DNA of 64,000 bases, taken from positions 29,085 to 93,084 of the forward strand of contig NZ_CP013003.1 in NCBI RefSeq assembly GCF_001414055.1, written 5' to 3'. Of the stretch, positions 15,712-24,176 are shown one piece after another; positions within the stretch are counted from its first letter, which is position 1; each line of letters starts with the position of its first letter. The translations under genes were made by a program, and so were the position numbers. The notes under the pieces were generated by a model, which was given only the letters and a program-made list of their open reading frames with translations, was not told the origin of the DNA and did no database searches. The stretch is from Caulobacter henricii. GTDB taxonomy: Bacteria; Pseudomonadota; Alphaproteobacteria; Caulobacterales; Caulobacteraceae.

Positions 15712-18109
15712 CGGCGTTGCAAAGCAAGCAGGTCCCGCGTCGATCGCTGGCCCGATGGTCTTGAGGCGCGAGCCTCAGCCCGGCGCCAATCTACCCTATG
15801 CGCGCCACGTCTCCGACCATGTGGTCGCGCTCGACAACCGCGCGCTGATGGTCTGCTTCAAGCTCGACGGAGCCTCGTTCGAAACCGCCGACGTGCGCGA
15901 TTTGAACGACTGGCACGCCAAGTTGAACAACGCCTGGCGCAACATCGCCGACGAGCGGCTGGCCATCTGGCACCACGTCGTGCGGCATGAAGATCGAGGC
16001 TATCCCGAGGGCCAGTTCGCCTCCGACTTCGCCCGGGATCTCGACGCCGCCTATCGCGCACGCGTGGGTGCAACCCGGCTCTTCACCAATGACCTCTACA
16101 TCACCCTGACCCTTCATCCGGGGCGAGATGTCGGCGACAGACTGGGCGCCTTCCTCCACCGGCTGAGCGCGGGAAGCAAAGCTGGGCTCGAGGTCGATGA
16201 AGACGCGATCCGTCTGCTGGAGGACAAGGCTCGCGATCTCCTTCAGTACCTTGGCCGATACGGTGTCCGGCTCCTGGGCCTCTACGACCATAACGGTCTG
16301 GCCTTCTCTGAGCCGATGGAACTGTTGCACCTGGTGCTCACCGGCCGACGCCAACGCATCCCGCTGGTGCGCGGACACCTCGGCGCGGCAATCTACACCG
16401 CGCGGGTGATCTTCGGGCGCGAGGCGCTCGAAATCAGAGAACCGGGCGACGAAAAATACGCAGGGATCTTCGGCGTCAAAGAGTACCCCGCGACCACCCG
16501 GCCTGGCCTGTGGGACGGGCTGCTTCGCTCGCCCTATCCTTTCGTCGCCACCCAGTCGTTCGCGTTCCTATCCAAGGCGTCTGCACGCGCCGTCATGGAG
16601 CGAAAGCAGAACCTTTTGATCCGCTCCAACGACCGGGCCGCCTCTCAGGTGCAAGGTCTCGATGACGCGATCGACGACTTGGTGAGCAATCGCTTCGTCA
16701 TGGGCGAGCACCAGTTCTCGCTCCTCGTCTATGGCGAGACGACCAAGGCTCTGGCCGACAACATGTCGGCCGCACGCGCGACACTGGCGGATTCAGGCTT
16801 GGTGGTCGCCCGCGAGGACCTTGCGCTTGAAGCGGCGTTTTGGTCGCAATTCCCAGGCAATTTCGCCAAACGTTGCCGGCCGGCTGCGATCAACTCGCGC
16901 AACTTCGCCGCCCTGGCCCCCTTCCACACCTACCCATCGGGCCAGGCTGCGGGAAACCATTGGGGCCCTGCCGTCGCGCTTCTCAGGACGTCGGCCAAGT
17001 CGCCGTTTTACTTCAATTTCCACGTCGGCGACTTGGGCCACACCTTCATCTGCGGCCCATCGGGCTCGGGCAAGACGGTCGTTCAAAACTTCATGCTCGC
17101 CCAGCTGGAGAAGTTCGACGTGCAGCGGGTCTTCATCGACAAAGACCGGGGCGCTGAGATCTTCGTGCGGGCTTCGGGCGGCACCTACTTGACGCTGAAA
17201 AACGGCGCGCCAACCGGCTTTGCCCCGTTTCGCGCCTTGGAGTTCACACCGCGAAACGTCGTTTTCCTCACCCAGCTCGTGCGTAAACTGGTGACGCCTG
17301 CTGATCGGGCTTTGACGGTCCAGGAAGAGCGCCTGATCAGCGACGGCGTCGCCTCGCTCGAACCCCTCGCCCCCAACCAGCGGTCCCTTACCGCATTGCG
17401 TCAGCTCCTTGGTCAGCGAGACGCCGAAGGCATCGGCGCCAGGCTTGAACGCTGGACGCGTGCGGGACCGCTTGGCTGGGTGCTCGACGGCGACGCCGAC
17501 CAGGTCGGGCTCGACGCGAAATTGCTCGGCTTCGACATGACCGACTTCCTCGACAACGCCGAGGTCCGCACGCCGGTCATGATGTATCTGATCCATCGAC
17601 TAGAAAGCCTAGTCGATGGGCGACGCTTGGTCGTCGATATCGACGAGTTCTGGAAGGCTCTGGGCGACGAGGCTTTCAGAAACCTCGCCCAGGACGGCCT
17701 GAAAACCTACCGCAAGAAGAACGCCTTCATGGTGTTCGGCACGCAAAGTCCGGCCGACGTGCTCCGCTCTGAGATCGCCCACACCATCCTCGAGCAATGT
17801 CCGACGAAGATCTTCCTGCCCAATCCCTACGGCCAGGCGCGGGACTACGTGGACGGCTTTGGCCTCACCAACGAGGAGTTCCGGCTGATCCGCGAGGAGC
17901 TCTCGCCCGAGTCCCGCCGGTTCCTCGTCAAGCAAGGCCACAACTCGGTTGTCGTCGAGCTAAACCTCGACGGTCTGGACGACGCCCTTTCGATCCTCTC
18001 TGGCCGAACCGAGACCGTCGAGCTGCTCGACAGGATCCGCGCGACGCACGGTGACGATCCAGCCGACTGGAGCCCAGCCTTTCAACAAGAACGACGGAGA
18101 TCCCGATGA
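15704..18109 (+). CDS. virB4: VirB4 ATPase
   Basis: 801 residues from the ATG at 15704 (overlapping the virB3 stop), the normal length of the CagE/TrbE/VirB4 family. The frame is open back to 15587 but that would bury most of virB3. The Walker A is GPSGSGKT at residues 451-458. The Walker B is VVDIDEFW near residue 647. The family's late TQSPADVLRS and PTKIFLPNP motifs are present. It powers pilus biogenesis and substrate transfer at the inner membrane. Confidence 0.93.
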   Translation: MASGVAKQAGPASIAGPMVLRREPQPGANLPYARHVSDHVVALDNRALMVCFKLDGASFETADVRDLNDWHAKLNNAWRNIADERLAIWHHVVRHEDRGYPEGQFASDFARDLDAAYRARVGATRLFTNDLYITLTLHPGRDVGDRLGAFLHRLSAGSKAGLEVDEDAIRLLEDKARDLLQYLGRYGVRLLGLYDHNGLAFSEPMELLHLVLTGRRQRIPLVRGHLGAAIYTARVIFGREALEIREPGDEKYAGIFGVKEYPATTRPGLWDGLLRSPYPFVATQSFAFLSKASARAVMERKQNLLIRSNDRAASQVQGLDDAIDDLVSNRFVMGEHQFSLLVYGETTKALADNMSAARATLADSGLVVAREDLALEAAFWSQFPGNFAKRCRPAAINSRNFAALAPFHTYPSGQAAGNHWGPAVALLRTSAKSPFYFNFHVGDLGHTFICGPSGSGKTVVQNFMLAQLEKFDVQRVFIDKDRGAEIFVRASGGTYLTLKNGAPTGFAPFRALEFTPRNVVFLTQLVRKLVTPADRALTVQEERLISDGVASLEPLAPNQRSLTALRQLLGQRDAEGIGARLERWTRAGPLGWVLDGDADQVGLDAKLLGFDMTDFLDNAEVRTPVMMYLIHRLESLVDGRRLVVDIDEFWKALGDEAFRNLAQDGLKTYRKKNAFMVFGTQSPADVLRSEIAHTILEQCPTKIFLPNPYGQARDYVDGFGLTNEEFRLIREELSPESRRFLVKQGHNSVVVELNLDGLDDALSILSGRTETVELLDRIRATHGDDPADWSPAFQQERRRSR

Positions 18110-18849
18110 GAACGCGCTTTCTTCTACCCTTCGTCTTGGCTGCCGCGACGATCGCAGCGCCGGCCAGCGCTCAGATGGTCGTGACCGACCCCGGCGCTTA
18201 CACGCGGATGCTTTCGCAGTTGAATCAGGCTCGCGCCCAACTCGCCGAGTTGCAGACACAAGTCCGCCAGGGCGCGGAGATGGTCGATCAGGGCAAGCGC
18301 CTCTACGCCGGAATGACCGGGCTGACTAACGTCAACAGCTTGGGCGGCGTGCTGAACAACCCGGCGCTTCGCCGCTATCTGCCCGCTGAGGTTCAGGACA
18401 CTGGAAAGCTCCTGAACGGAACGCTCACCGACATGGGCTCGATCGGATCGCGGGCGACCTCGATCCGCGACGCCAATCGACTGTTCACGCCGGCCACTGA
18501 GGGGTTGTCGCTCGCCCAACGCTATTACCAGGACGCCCTCGTCAAATCGGGCGATCGGGCGGCTCGCGACGTGGCCCTGGGTGAGAGCGCCTACAAGGCC
18601 GCTGGCCAACGCCAGGCGGGCCTGGATCAACTGCGCTTGGCGCTGAACACCGCGTCCACGCCGAAGGAGGTGATGGACCTGCAGGCCCGCATCGCTGCCG
18701 AACAGGCGATGATCAACAACGACCAGATGCAACTCCAAGGCCTAGCAATGATGCAGGACGCCGAGAAGCGCATGGCGGATCAGCGCGAGCGGGAAGCAAG
18801 AGCCGCGCAGTATCAGCAGACAATGGCCGACTACAAAGGAGGCTTCTGA
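18106..18849 (+). CDS. virB5: VirB5 minor pilin
   Basis: 247 residues with a signal peptide (LLPFVLAAATIAAPASAQ, cleavage near residue 23). The mature helical part includes the YTRMLSQLNQARAQLAELQT block typical of TrbJ/VirB5. VirB5 sits at the pilus tip. CGGAGATC precedes the start, which overlaps the virB4 stop by four bases. Confidence 0.9.
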   Translation: MRTRFLLPFVLAAATIAAPASAQMVVTDPGAYTRMLSQLNQARAQLAELQTQVRQGAEMVDQGKRLYAGMTGLTNVNSLGGVLNNPALRRYLPAEVQDTGKLLNGTLTDMGSIGSRATSIRDANRLFTPATEGLSLAQRYYQDALVKSGDRAARDVALGESAYKAAGQRQAGLDQLRLALNTASTPKEVMDLQARIAAEQAMINNDQMQLQGLAMMQDAEKRMADQREREARAAQYQQTMADYKGGF

Positions 18850-19079
18850 TGCGGAAGCTTGCCATCCTGACCGCAACGGTCGCCTCCACCGTTTTGGCAG
18901 GCTGTCAGCCTGCGCCGCGGTCCGTGTCGTACTTCGACGCAAACCCCTCCGAGCGGTCGACCGTGCTGTCGAATTGCCAGACCGGAAGCCATCGAGGAAC
19001 TGAATGCAAGAACGCTCAAGCCTCCACGGAAAAGGCTAGCAAGCTCAAGACCATGAACGACTACCGGCGCGGCTTCTAG
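18849..19079 (+). CDS. eexN: EexN-like entry-exclusion lipoprotein
   Basis: A 76-residue lipoprotein: lipobox LAGC at residues 17-20, then SVSYFDANPSERSTVLSNCQ and a C-terminal KTMNDYRRGF. The pattern Y-F-x-(7)-R-x-x-(V/L)-L-x-x-C and its position between virB5 and virB6 are typical of EexN entry-exclusion proteins, which block redundant mating into cells already carrying the plasmid. It overlaps the virB5 stop. Confidence 0.8.
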   Translation: MRKLAILTATVASTVLAGCQPAPRSVSYFDANPSERSTVLSNCQTGSHRGTECKNAQASTEKASKLKTMNDYRRGF

Positions 19080-19094
19080 GGCGAGGACGCAGAC

Positions 19095-20045
19095 ATGCCG
19101 GCACAGATATTCGGACCGTCCTACGACTACGTCGATACCCGGCTTGAGGCTGTGTTGCACGACGGTCTGAGCAACGTAATCGCCCACGTTGCCGGCCCGC
19201 TTCGCATCGCCCTCGTCCTCTATGTGGTGCTTTATGGCTGGGCCATCATCCGAGGTTCGATCACCGAACCGATTATGGACGGCGTGATCAGGCTCGTGAA
19301 GCTCTGCTTCATCTACACCATTGCAACGACAGTGACTTACAACGCCTTCGTCACAACCCCGCTCTTTATAGACCTGCCCAATTGGTTGGCCGAGGCGATC
19401 AGCGGCAGTCCTACCCCCGGGATTGGTGGTGCGTTCGACGGCTTCTTCAATCGCGGGGGATACCTCGCGACCAAGATTTTCTCGACAGCTTCGATGACCG
19501 ATCCAGGCCCGTATGTAACCGGCGGCGCAGTGTGGATCGTCACCGCCCTCACCGCCGCGCTAGGCTTTGGTATCGTCATGCTTGCCAAGCTTGCTTTGGC
19601 GATCTTGGTCGCGCTTGGCCCGATTTTCATCGCCCTTCTTGTGTTCGAACAATCCCGTCAGTTCTTCTACGGCTGGTTAAAGCAGGGCGTGAACTACCTC
19701 GTCCTGTTCGCTCTGATCATCACCGTGTTTCAGCTCATCCTCGGCTTGGTCGAAGGCCAGTGGGCGAACATCGACGGCCAGGCGGATCCCACTGCCGGCG
19801 GCCTCTTGTTCATCGCGCTGTCTGCGTTGGGCATGATCTTCTTTCTGCAGACCCCAAATATTGCAGCCGGCATCGCCGGCGGCGCAGCCGCAGGCATCGG
19901 TGATTTCGCCAACGCCGCGCGCGCCATGACCTCTGGCCAGCCCGCTAAATCCGTTCCCACCGGCAACGGCGGGAACGGACGCGGCGGCGGCTCGGTCGCT
20001 CCATCCTCATCCGGCTCGTCCCGCAACGGCCATCCGCGCCGGTAG
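19095..20045 (+). CDS. virB6: VirB6/TrbL inner-membrane channel protein
   Basis: 316 residues with at least five membrane segments, e.g. IALVLYVVLYGWAIIRG, LVKLCFIYTIATTVTYNAF, IVTALTAALGFGIVMLAKLA, YLVLFALIITVFQLILGL and GLLFIALSALGMIFFLQ. It ends in a Gly/Ser-rich tail. This is the VirB6 family polytopic core of the translocation channel. Confidence 0.9.
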   Translation: MPAQIFGPSYDYVDTRLEAVLHDGLSNVIAHVAGPLRIALVLYVVLYGWAIIRGSITEPIMDGVIRLVKLCFIYTIATTVTYNAFVTTPLFIDLPNWLAEAISGSPTPGIGGAFDGFFNRGGYLATKIFSTASMTDPGPYVTGGAVWIVTALTAALGFGIVMLAKLALAILVALGPIFIALLVFEQSRQFFYGWLKQGVNYLVLFALIITVFQLILGLVEGQWANIDGQADPTAGGLLFIALSALGMIFFLQTPNIAAGIAGGAAAGIGDFANAARAMTSGQPAKSVPTGNGGNGRGGGSVAPSSSGSSRNGHPRR

Positions 20046-20070
20046 CCCCGCGTCATCTGGAGATCCGCGA

Positions 20071-20412
20071 ATGCTTCGTCCAATCATCCTGACGGCGTGC
20101 CTGATCGCTCTCAGCTCCCACTCGGCCGCTTTGGCAGGCAAGCCCAAGTCCTGCAGCGGACATAACCGCCGGCCGGCCAATCCCAACGGATCGGTCCTGC
20201 CGGGAACGACGGTCGCCGCGGTCACGGCTCCAATCGCCGCGCCGCCGACACCCGGGCCAGATGGTCGCCCGGCCCGTGTCCCGGCGCCAGGCACCGTCGT
20301 TCCGTCGATTTCCGGGACCTCGGTCCCGGCTCCCGCCAGGAAGGACAAGGCCAAGAAGATCTCGGCCCTCGCGCCCGGCCAGTACCCCAGCTGCCTGGAG
20401 GCCCTGGGATGA
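20071..20412 (+). CDS. Secreted Pro-rich protein in the VirB7 position
   Basis: 113 residues with a signal peptide (LTACLIALSSHSAALAG, cleavage near residue 23) and a Pro/Ala-rich middle. Two Cys remain (Cys28 and near the C-terminus). VirB7 is normally a small lipoprotein that stabilises VirB9; here there is no lipobox. It may be a functional substitute or an unrelated extra. It overlaps the virB8 start by four bases. Confidence 0.6.
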   Translation: MLRPIILTACLIALSSHSAALAGKPKSCSGHNRRPANPNGSVLPGTTVAAVTAPIAAPPTPGPDGRPARVPAPGTVVPSISGTSVPAPARKDKAKKISALAPGQYPSCLEALG

Positions 20413-21089
20413 CGGGCGTGGCCGCACATGACCTCAAAGCCTATTTCGACGAAGCGCGTCGCTGGGATCAGGACCGGCTGAAGTCGGCGGAACGGTCCAA
20501 GCGCGTGGCCTGGACGGTGGCCATCCTGGCGACCACCGTGGCGATCGCCTCCTCGATAGCTGTAGCGGCGCTCGCGCCCTTGAAGTCCGTCGAGCCCTAC
20601 GTCGTTCGCGTGAACCAGACAACCGGCTCGGTGGACGTCATGACCGGCCTGACGGGCGAACGGGGCGTCACCTATAACGAAGCGATCAGCAAATCCTTCC
20701 TCGCCCAGTACGTCCGGGCTCGTGAGGGCTACCTCCCCCCGGCCGCGCAAGAAAACTTCCAGTTCGTCACGATCCTCTCGACCCCGGAAGAACAACAGCG
20801 CTGGGCCGACCTCTATCGATCGACCAACCTCCAGAGCCCGCAGGTCGTCGTTGGCGCTGATGGCTCGGCCACGGTCTTGATCCGCAACATCACCTTCATC
20901 AACGACAAGGTCGCCAACGTCAGGTTCTCCAAGACGGTCCGTCTCGGCCAAGAGGTCAAGACCACCGACTGGATCGCCACCCTGACCTTTGCCTACACCA
21001 AGGCGCCGATGCTTGAGTCAGACCGTATCCGCAATCCGCTCGGGTTCCAGGTCGACAGCTATCGCGCCGACCCGGAGATTTCCCAATGA
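20409..21089 (+). CDS. virB8: VirB8 inner-membrane scaffold
   Basis: 226 residues: a short cytoplasmic tail with the YFDEARRWDQDRL motif, one membrane helix (VAWTVAILATTVAIASSIAV, residues ~36-60), then a periplasmic domain with YVVRVNQTTGSVDV and NPLGFQVDSYRADPE. These are characteristic VirB8 features. Start and stop overlap the neighbouring genes by four bases, so translation is probably coupled. Confidence 0.93.
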   Translation: MTGVAAHDLKAYFDEARRWDQDRLKSAERSKRVAWTVAILATTVAIASSIAVAALAPLKSVEPYVVRVNQTTGSVDVMTGLTGERGVTYNEAISKSFLAQYVRAREGYLPPAAQENFQFVTILSTPEEQQRWADLYRSTNLQSPQVVVGADGSATVLIRNITFINDKVANVRFSKTVRLGQEVKTTDWIATLTFAYTKAPMLESDRIRNPLGFQVDSYRADPEISQ

Positions 21090-21937
21090 GGTCGTGTCTG
21101 CTCGCCGCCTGCGCCGGCGTCGCCTTCTTGTCCTTCGCTGGGGCCGCTGCGGCGGTCGAGGTCCCCAAGGCGGGACAGTCAGATCCTCGGGTCAAATGGG
21201 TCAACTACGACCCCTGGCAGGTCTATCGCGTCATCGGCACCTTCCGAACCGCCACCCAGATCGTCTTCGACTCGCGCGAGGAAATCCAGCACGTAGCCTT
21301 GGGCGATACGGTGTCGTGGGAGGTCGCGGCAGAGACCAACATCCTCTTCGTCAAACCGCGCGAAAAGGGCATGCCGACCAATTTGATCGTCACGACCCGT
21401 CGCGGCTCGGAACTTCGCAACTACACCTTCGAACTGGGGATCCGTTCGGGCCCGATCACCGCCACCTCGCCCGACACCTATTTTCAAGTCAGGTTCAAAT
21501 ATCCCGACGACGAGCGCGCGGCCCTGGTCAGGACCATCGTTGGCCAAGCCGCCGCCATCGAGGGCGCTCGCGCTGGCCTGATGCTGGACCACGCTGTCGT
21601 CGAGGGCCCCCGAAACCTCAACTACACGGTCCAAGGCTCCTCACGGATTCAGCCGTCTGAAGTCTCCGACAACGGCCAGTTCACTGTGCTGCGTTTCCCG
21701 GCCAACCAGGAGCTTCCCAGCTTCTTCATGACCTTGCCGGACGGATCCGAGAGCCAGGTGCCGTTCGATGTCCGCGACGAGTTCGTGGTTTTGCACACCG
21801 TCGCCACCAAGCTGGTCCTGCGCCGGGGCCGCGAGGTGCTCTGCATCTTTAACGAGGCCGTCACGCCCTACGGCGTCACCCACGGCACGGGCACGGCCTC
21901 CTCCAACGTCGATCGCACCATTCGCACGGGTCAATGA
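21086..21937 (+). CDS. virB9: VirB9 outer-membrane core protein
   Basis: 283 residues with a signal peptide (LAACAGVAFLSFAGAAAAVE). The N-terminal DPRVKWVNYDPWQVYRV and the C-terminal FTVLRFPANQELPSFF and EFVVLHTVATKLVLRRG stretches are typical. It forms the outer-membrane core complex with VirB10. Confidence 0.93.
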   Translation: MRSCLLAACAGVAFLSFAGAAAAVEVPKAGQSDPRVKWVNYDPWQVYRVIGTFRTATQIVFDSREEIQHVALGDTVSWEVAAETNILFVKPREKGMPTNLIVTTRRGSELRNYTFELGIRSGPITATSPDTYFQVRFKYPDDERAALVRTIVGQAAAIEGARAGLMLDHAVVEGPRNLNYTVQGSSRIQPSEVSDNGQFTVLRFPANQELPSFFMTLPDGSESQVPFDVRDEFVVLHTVATKLVLRRGREVLCIFNEAVTPYGVTHGTGTASSNVDRTIRTGQ

Positions 21938-23172
21938 CGATGACTGATCACCACGACACCAGCACCGGTTCCACCGCGGCTGATGCGCAAGCCGCATCGC
22001 CCGCCGACCCGTTCGCAGGGCGACGGGCGGCCGCGGAACACAGCGCCGCACCTCGCTCGACCGATCAAGGCGGCGGCGTCCCGGGCGAACGGGGGATCTC
22101 GCCCGTCGCCGGCCGCATGAACACTCCACAAGCCAAGATCGCCGGGATCGCTGGCATGGTCGGCGTGGCGGCCTTGTTGATCGGGGTCACCTGGGATCGA
22201 GGCGACGCCAAGCCGACAAAGCCCAAGGACCCGGCCCGGCAAACGGTTCGCTATGATCAGGTCGCCCCGACCGATCCCGCTCCGCTCCCCCCCGCACCGA
22301 CACTCACCGCCGGCTCTATCGATCCGGCGACTGGCCAACCCCTCGCGCCTGGACAGGTCGTGCCCGCGCCCGTCGCCGGAGCAGGCGGCTCCGCCTCCAG
22401 CGCATCGGCCCCTCGCGAAAGCTTGTCGGACCTCACCCGCCGCGCCCCGCTGGTCGCCTTCAGCCATAGCGGTTCGCCGCCGGCCGGTGGCGGCGCTGGT
22501 GGGGCTGAAGCCATCCTCGCCAGCGCGCAGGGCGCGCCCGCCCGGCAGGCGACCGAACTTGAAAACCTGCGACGTGGCTCGGCGATTGCCACGGCGCGCG
22601 CCACAGTGCTGGGCGATCGCAACTACTTGATCCTGGCTGGCACGCAGATCCCCTGTGTCCTGCAAACGGCGATGGACTCCTCGTTGCCAGGCTACACCAC
22701 CTGCATCGTCCCGCGCGATGTGCTCTCCGACAACGGCCGAGTGGTCCTGTTGGAAAAGGGCACCAAGGTCTTGGGCGAGTATCGCGGCGGGATGCAGCGC
22801 GGACAGCGCCGGCTCTTCATCCTATGGACCCGGGCCGTCACGCCACGCGGGATCGCCATCGATCTGGCTTCGCCGGGCGCGGACGCCCTGGGACGCAGCG
22901 GCTTTGGTGGCGACGTTGATAATCGCTTCTTTGAGCGTTTTGGCGCGGCGTTGTTACTGTCTCTGGTCGACGACGGCGTCTATGCCGCCACGGCCGGCAG
23001 CGGCCGCAACTATCAAGGCACCGCCCGTGTGCCCTCAGAGGTCGCCAACACAGCGCTGGAGGGCTCAATCAACATCCCACCCATCCTGCGCAAGAACCAG
23101 GGCGAGGACGTCGGGATCATGGTCGCTCAGGACTTCGACTTCTCTGACGTCTACGGCGTGAAGGCGCGATGA
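21934..23172 (+). CDS. virB10: VirB10 envelope-spanning core protein
   Basis: 412 residues: a long cytoplasmic N-terminus, a membrane helix near residues 67-87, a Pro-rich periplasmic linker (residues ~90-150), and the conserved beta-barrel/antenna domain with LAGTQIPCVLQTAMDSSLPG, YTTCIVPRDVLSDNG and VLLEKGTKVLGEYRGG. It senses ATP energy and links the inner and outer membranes. Confidence 0.95.
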   Translation: MTMTDHHDTSTGSTAADAQAASPADPFAGRRAAAEHSAAPRSTDQGGGVPGERGISPVAGRMNTPQAKIAGIAGMVGVAALLIGVTWDRGDAKPTKPKDPARQTVRYDQVAPTDPAPLPPAPTLTAGSIDPATGQPLAPGQVVPAPVAGAGGSASSASAPRESLSDLTRRAPLVAFSHSGSPPAGGGAGGAEAILASAQGAPARQATELENLRRGSAIATARATVLGDRNYLILAGTQIPCVLQTAMDSSLPGYTTCIVPRDVLSDNGRVVLLEKGTKVLGEYRGGMQRGQRRLFILWTRAVTPRGIAIDLASPGADALGRSGFGGDVDNRFFERFGAALLLSLVDDGVYAATAGSGRNYQGTARVPSEVANTALEGSINIPPILRKNQGEDVGIMVAQDFDFSDVYGVKAR

Positions 23173-24176
23173 TCGCCGACAGCTCGGTCCTGCTGCACTA
23201 CATGCAGCCGCTGCAGCGTCTTCTCGAACCCGCCGACGTCACCGAGCTGGTGATAAATCGGCCGGGAGAAGTGGGCGTCGAGGGCGCCAAGGGGTGGTCG
23301 TGGTTCGAGGTTCCCGAGCTGACCTCGACCTGGTTGGCCACCCTGTCCAACGCGGCGGCTGCCTTTTCACGTCAGGACGTCAACGCCGAGACCCCGATCT
23401 GCTCGACGGTCCTGCCGCAAGGCGAGCGCTGCCAAATCGTGCTGCCGCCGGCCGTCCCCGAGGGCACGGTGTCGATCACCATCCGCAAGCCCTCCACGGT
23501 GACCTTCGGCATGGACGACTTCACCGCGTCGGGCCTCTTCGAGGAGACCACGTTGACCTCGGACGCCCTGGGCGATGACGAACAAGAGCTGCTTCGCCTG
23601 CGCGACAAACGCCTTTGGCCGGCCTTCTTTGACCTAGCGGTCCGATCCCGCAAAAACATCCTGATCAGCGGCGCCACGGGCTCGGGCAAAACGACCTTCA
23701 GCAAAGGCCTGGTTCGGCTGATCCCCGACCACGAGCGGCTTTTGACGATCGAGGATACCCGCGAGCTGACGGTTCCCCATCGCAACGTCGTCCACCTGAC
23801 CTACTCCAAGGACCAACAGGGCCTGGCCAAGATCGGGCCCAAGCACTTGTTGGAAAGCGCGCTGCGCATGCGGCCCGACCGGATCCTGCTTCAAGAGCTG
23901 CGCGACGGCACGGCCTTCTTCTACCTGCGCAACGTCAACTCAGGCCATCCCGGCTCGATCACCACCGTCCACGCCGACTCCGCTGCCTTGGCCTTCGAAC
24001 AGCTGACCCTGCTGGTCAAGGAATCCGAAGGTGGCCGCGATCTTTCCCGCGATGACATCCGTGGCCTTCTCCACCTGCTGGTCGATGTCGTCGTCCAGAT
24101 GCGCAAGGTGGACGGCCGTTTCCGAATGACGGAGCTCTATTATGACCCGGTTCGCAAGCGCCACGCCGGCCGGTAA
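23169..24176 (+). CDS. virB11: VirB11 ATPase
   Basis: 335 residues, a hexameric traffic ATPase. Walker A GATGSGKT at residues 168-175, the Asp box LLTIEDTREL, the His box (HRNVVHLTYSKDQ) and Walker B RPDRILLQELRD are all intact. The family's GHPGSITTVHAD stretch follows. Its 3' end contains the virD4 start (35-base overlap). Confidence 0.95.
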   Translation: MIADSSVLLHYMQPLQRLLEPADVTELVINRPGEVGVEGAKGWSWFEVPELTSTWLATLSNAAAAFSRQDVNAETPICSTVLPQGERCQIVLPPAVPEGTVSITIRKPSTVTFGMDDFTASGLFEETTLTSDALGDDEQELLRLRDKRLWPAFFDLAVRSRKNILISGATGSGKTTFSKGLVRLIPDHERLLTIEDTRELTVPHRNVVHLTYSKDQQGLAKIGPKHLLESALRMRPDRILLQELRDGTAFFYLRNVNSGHPGSITTVHADSAALAFEQLTLLVKESEGGRDLSRDDIRGLLHLLVDVVVQMRKVDGRFRMTELYYDPVRKRHAGR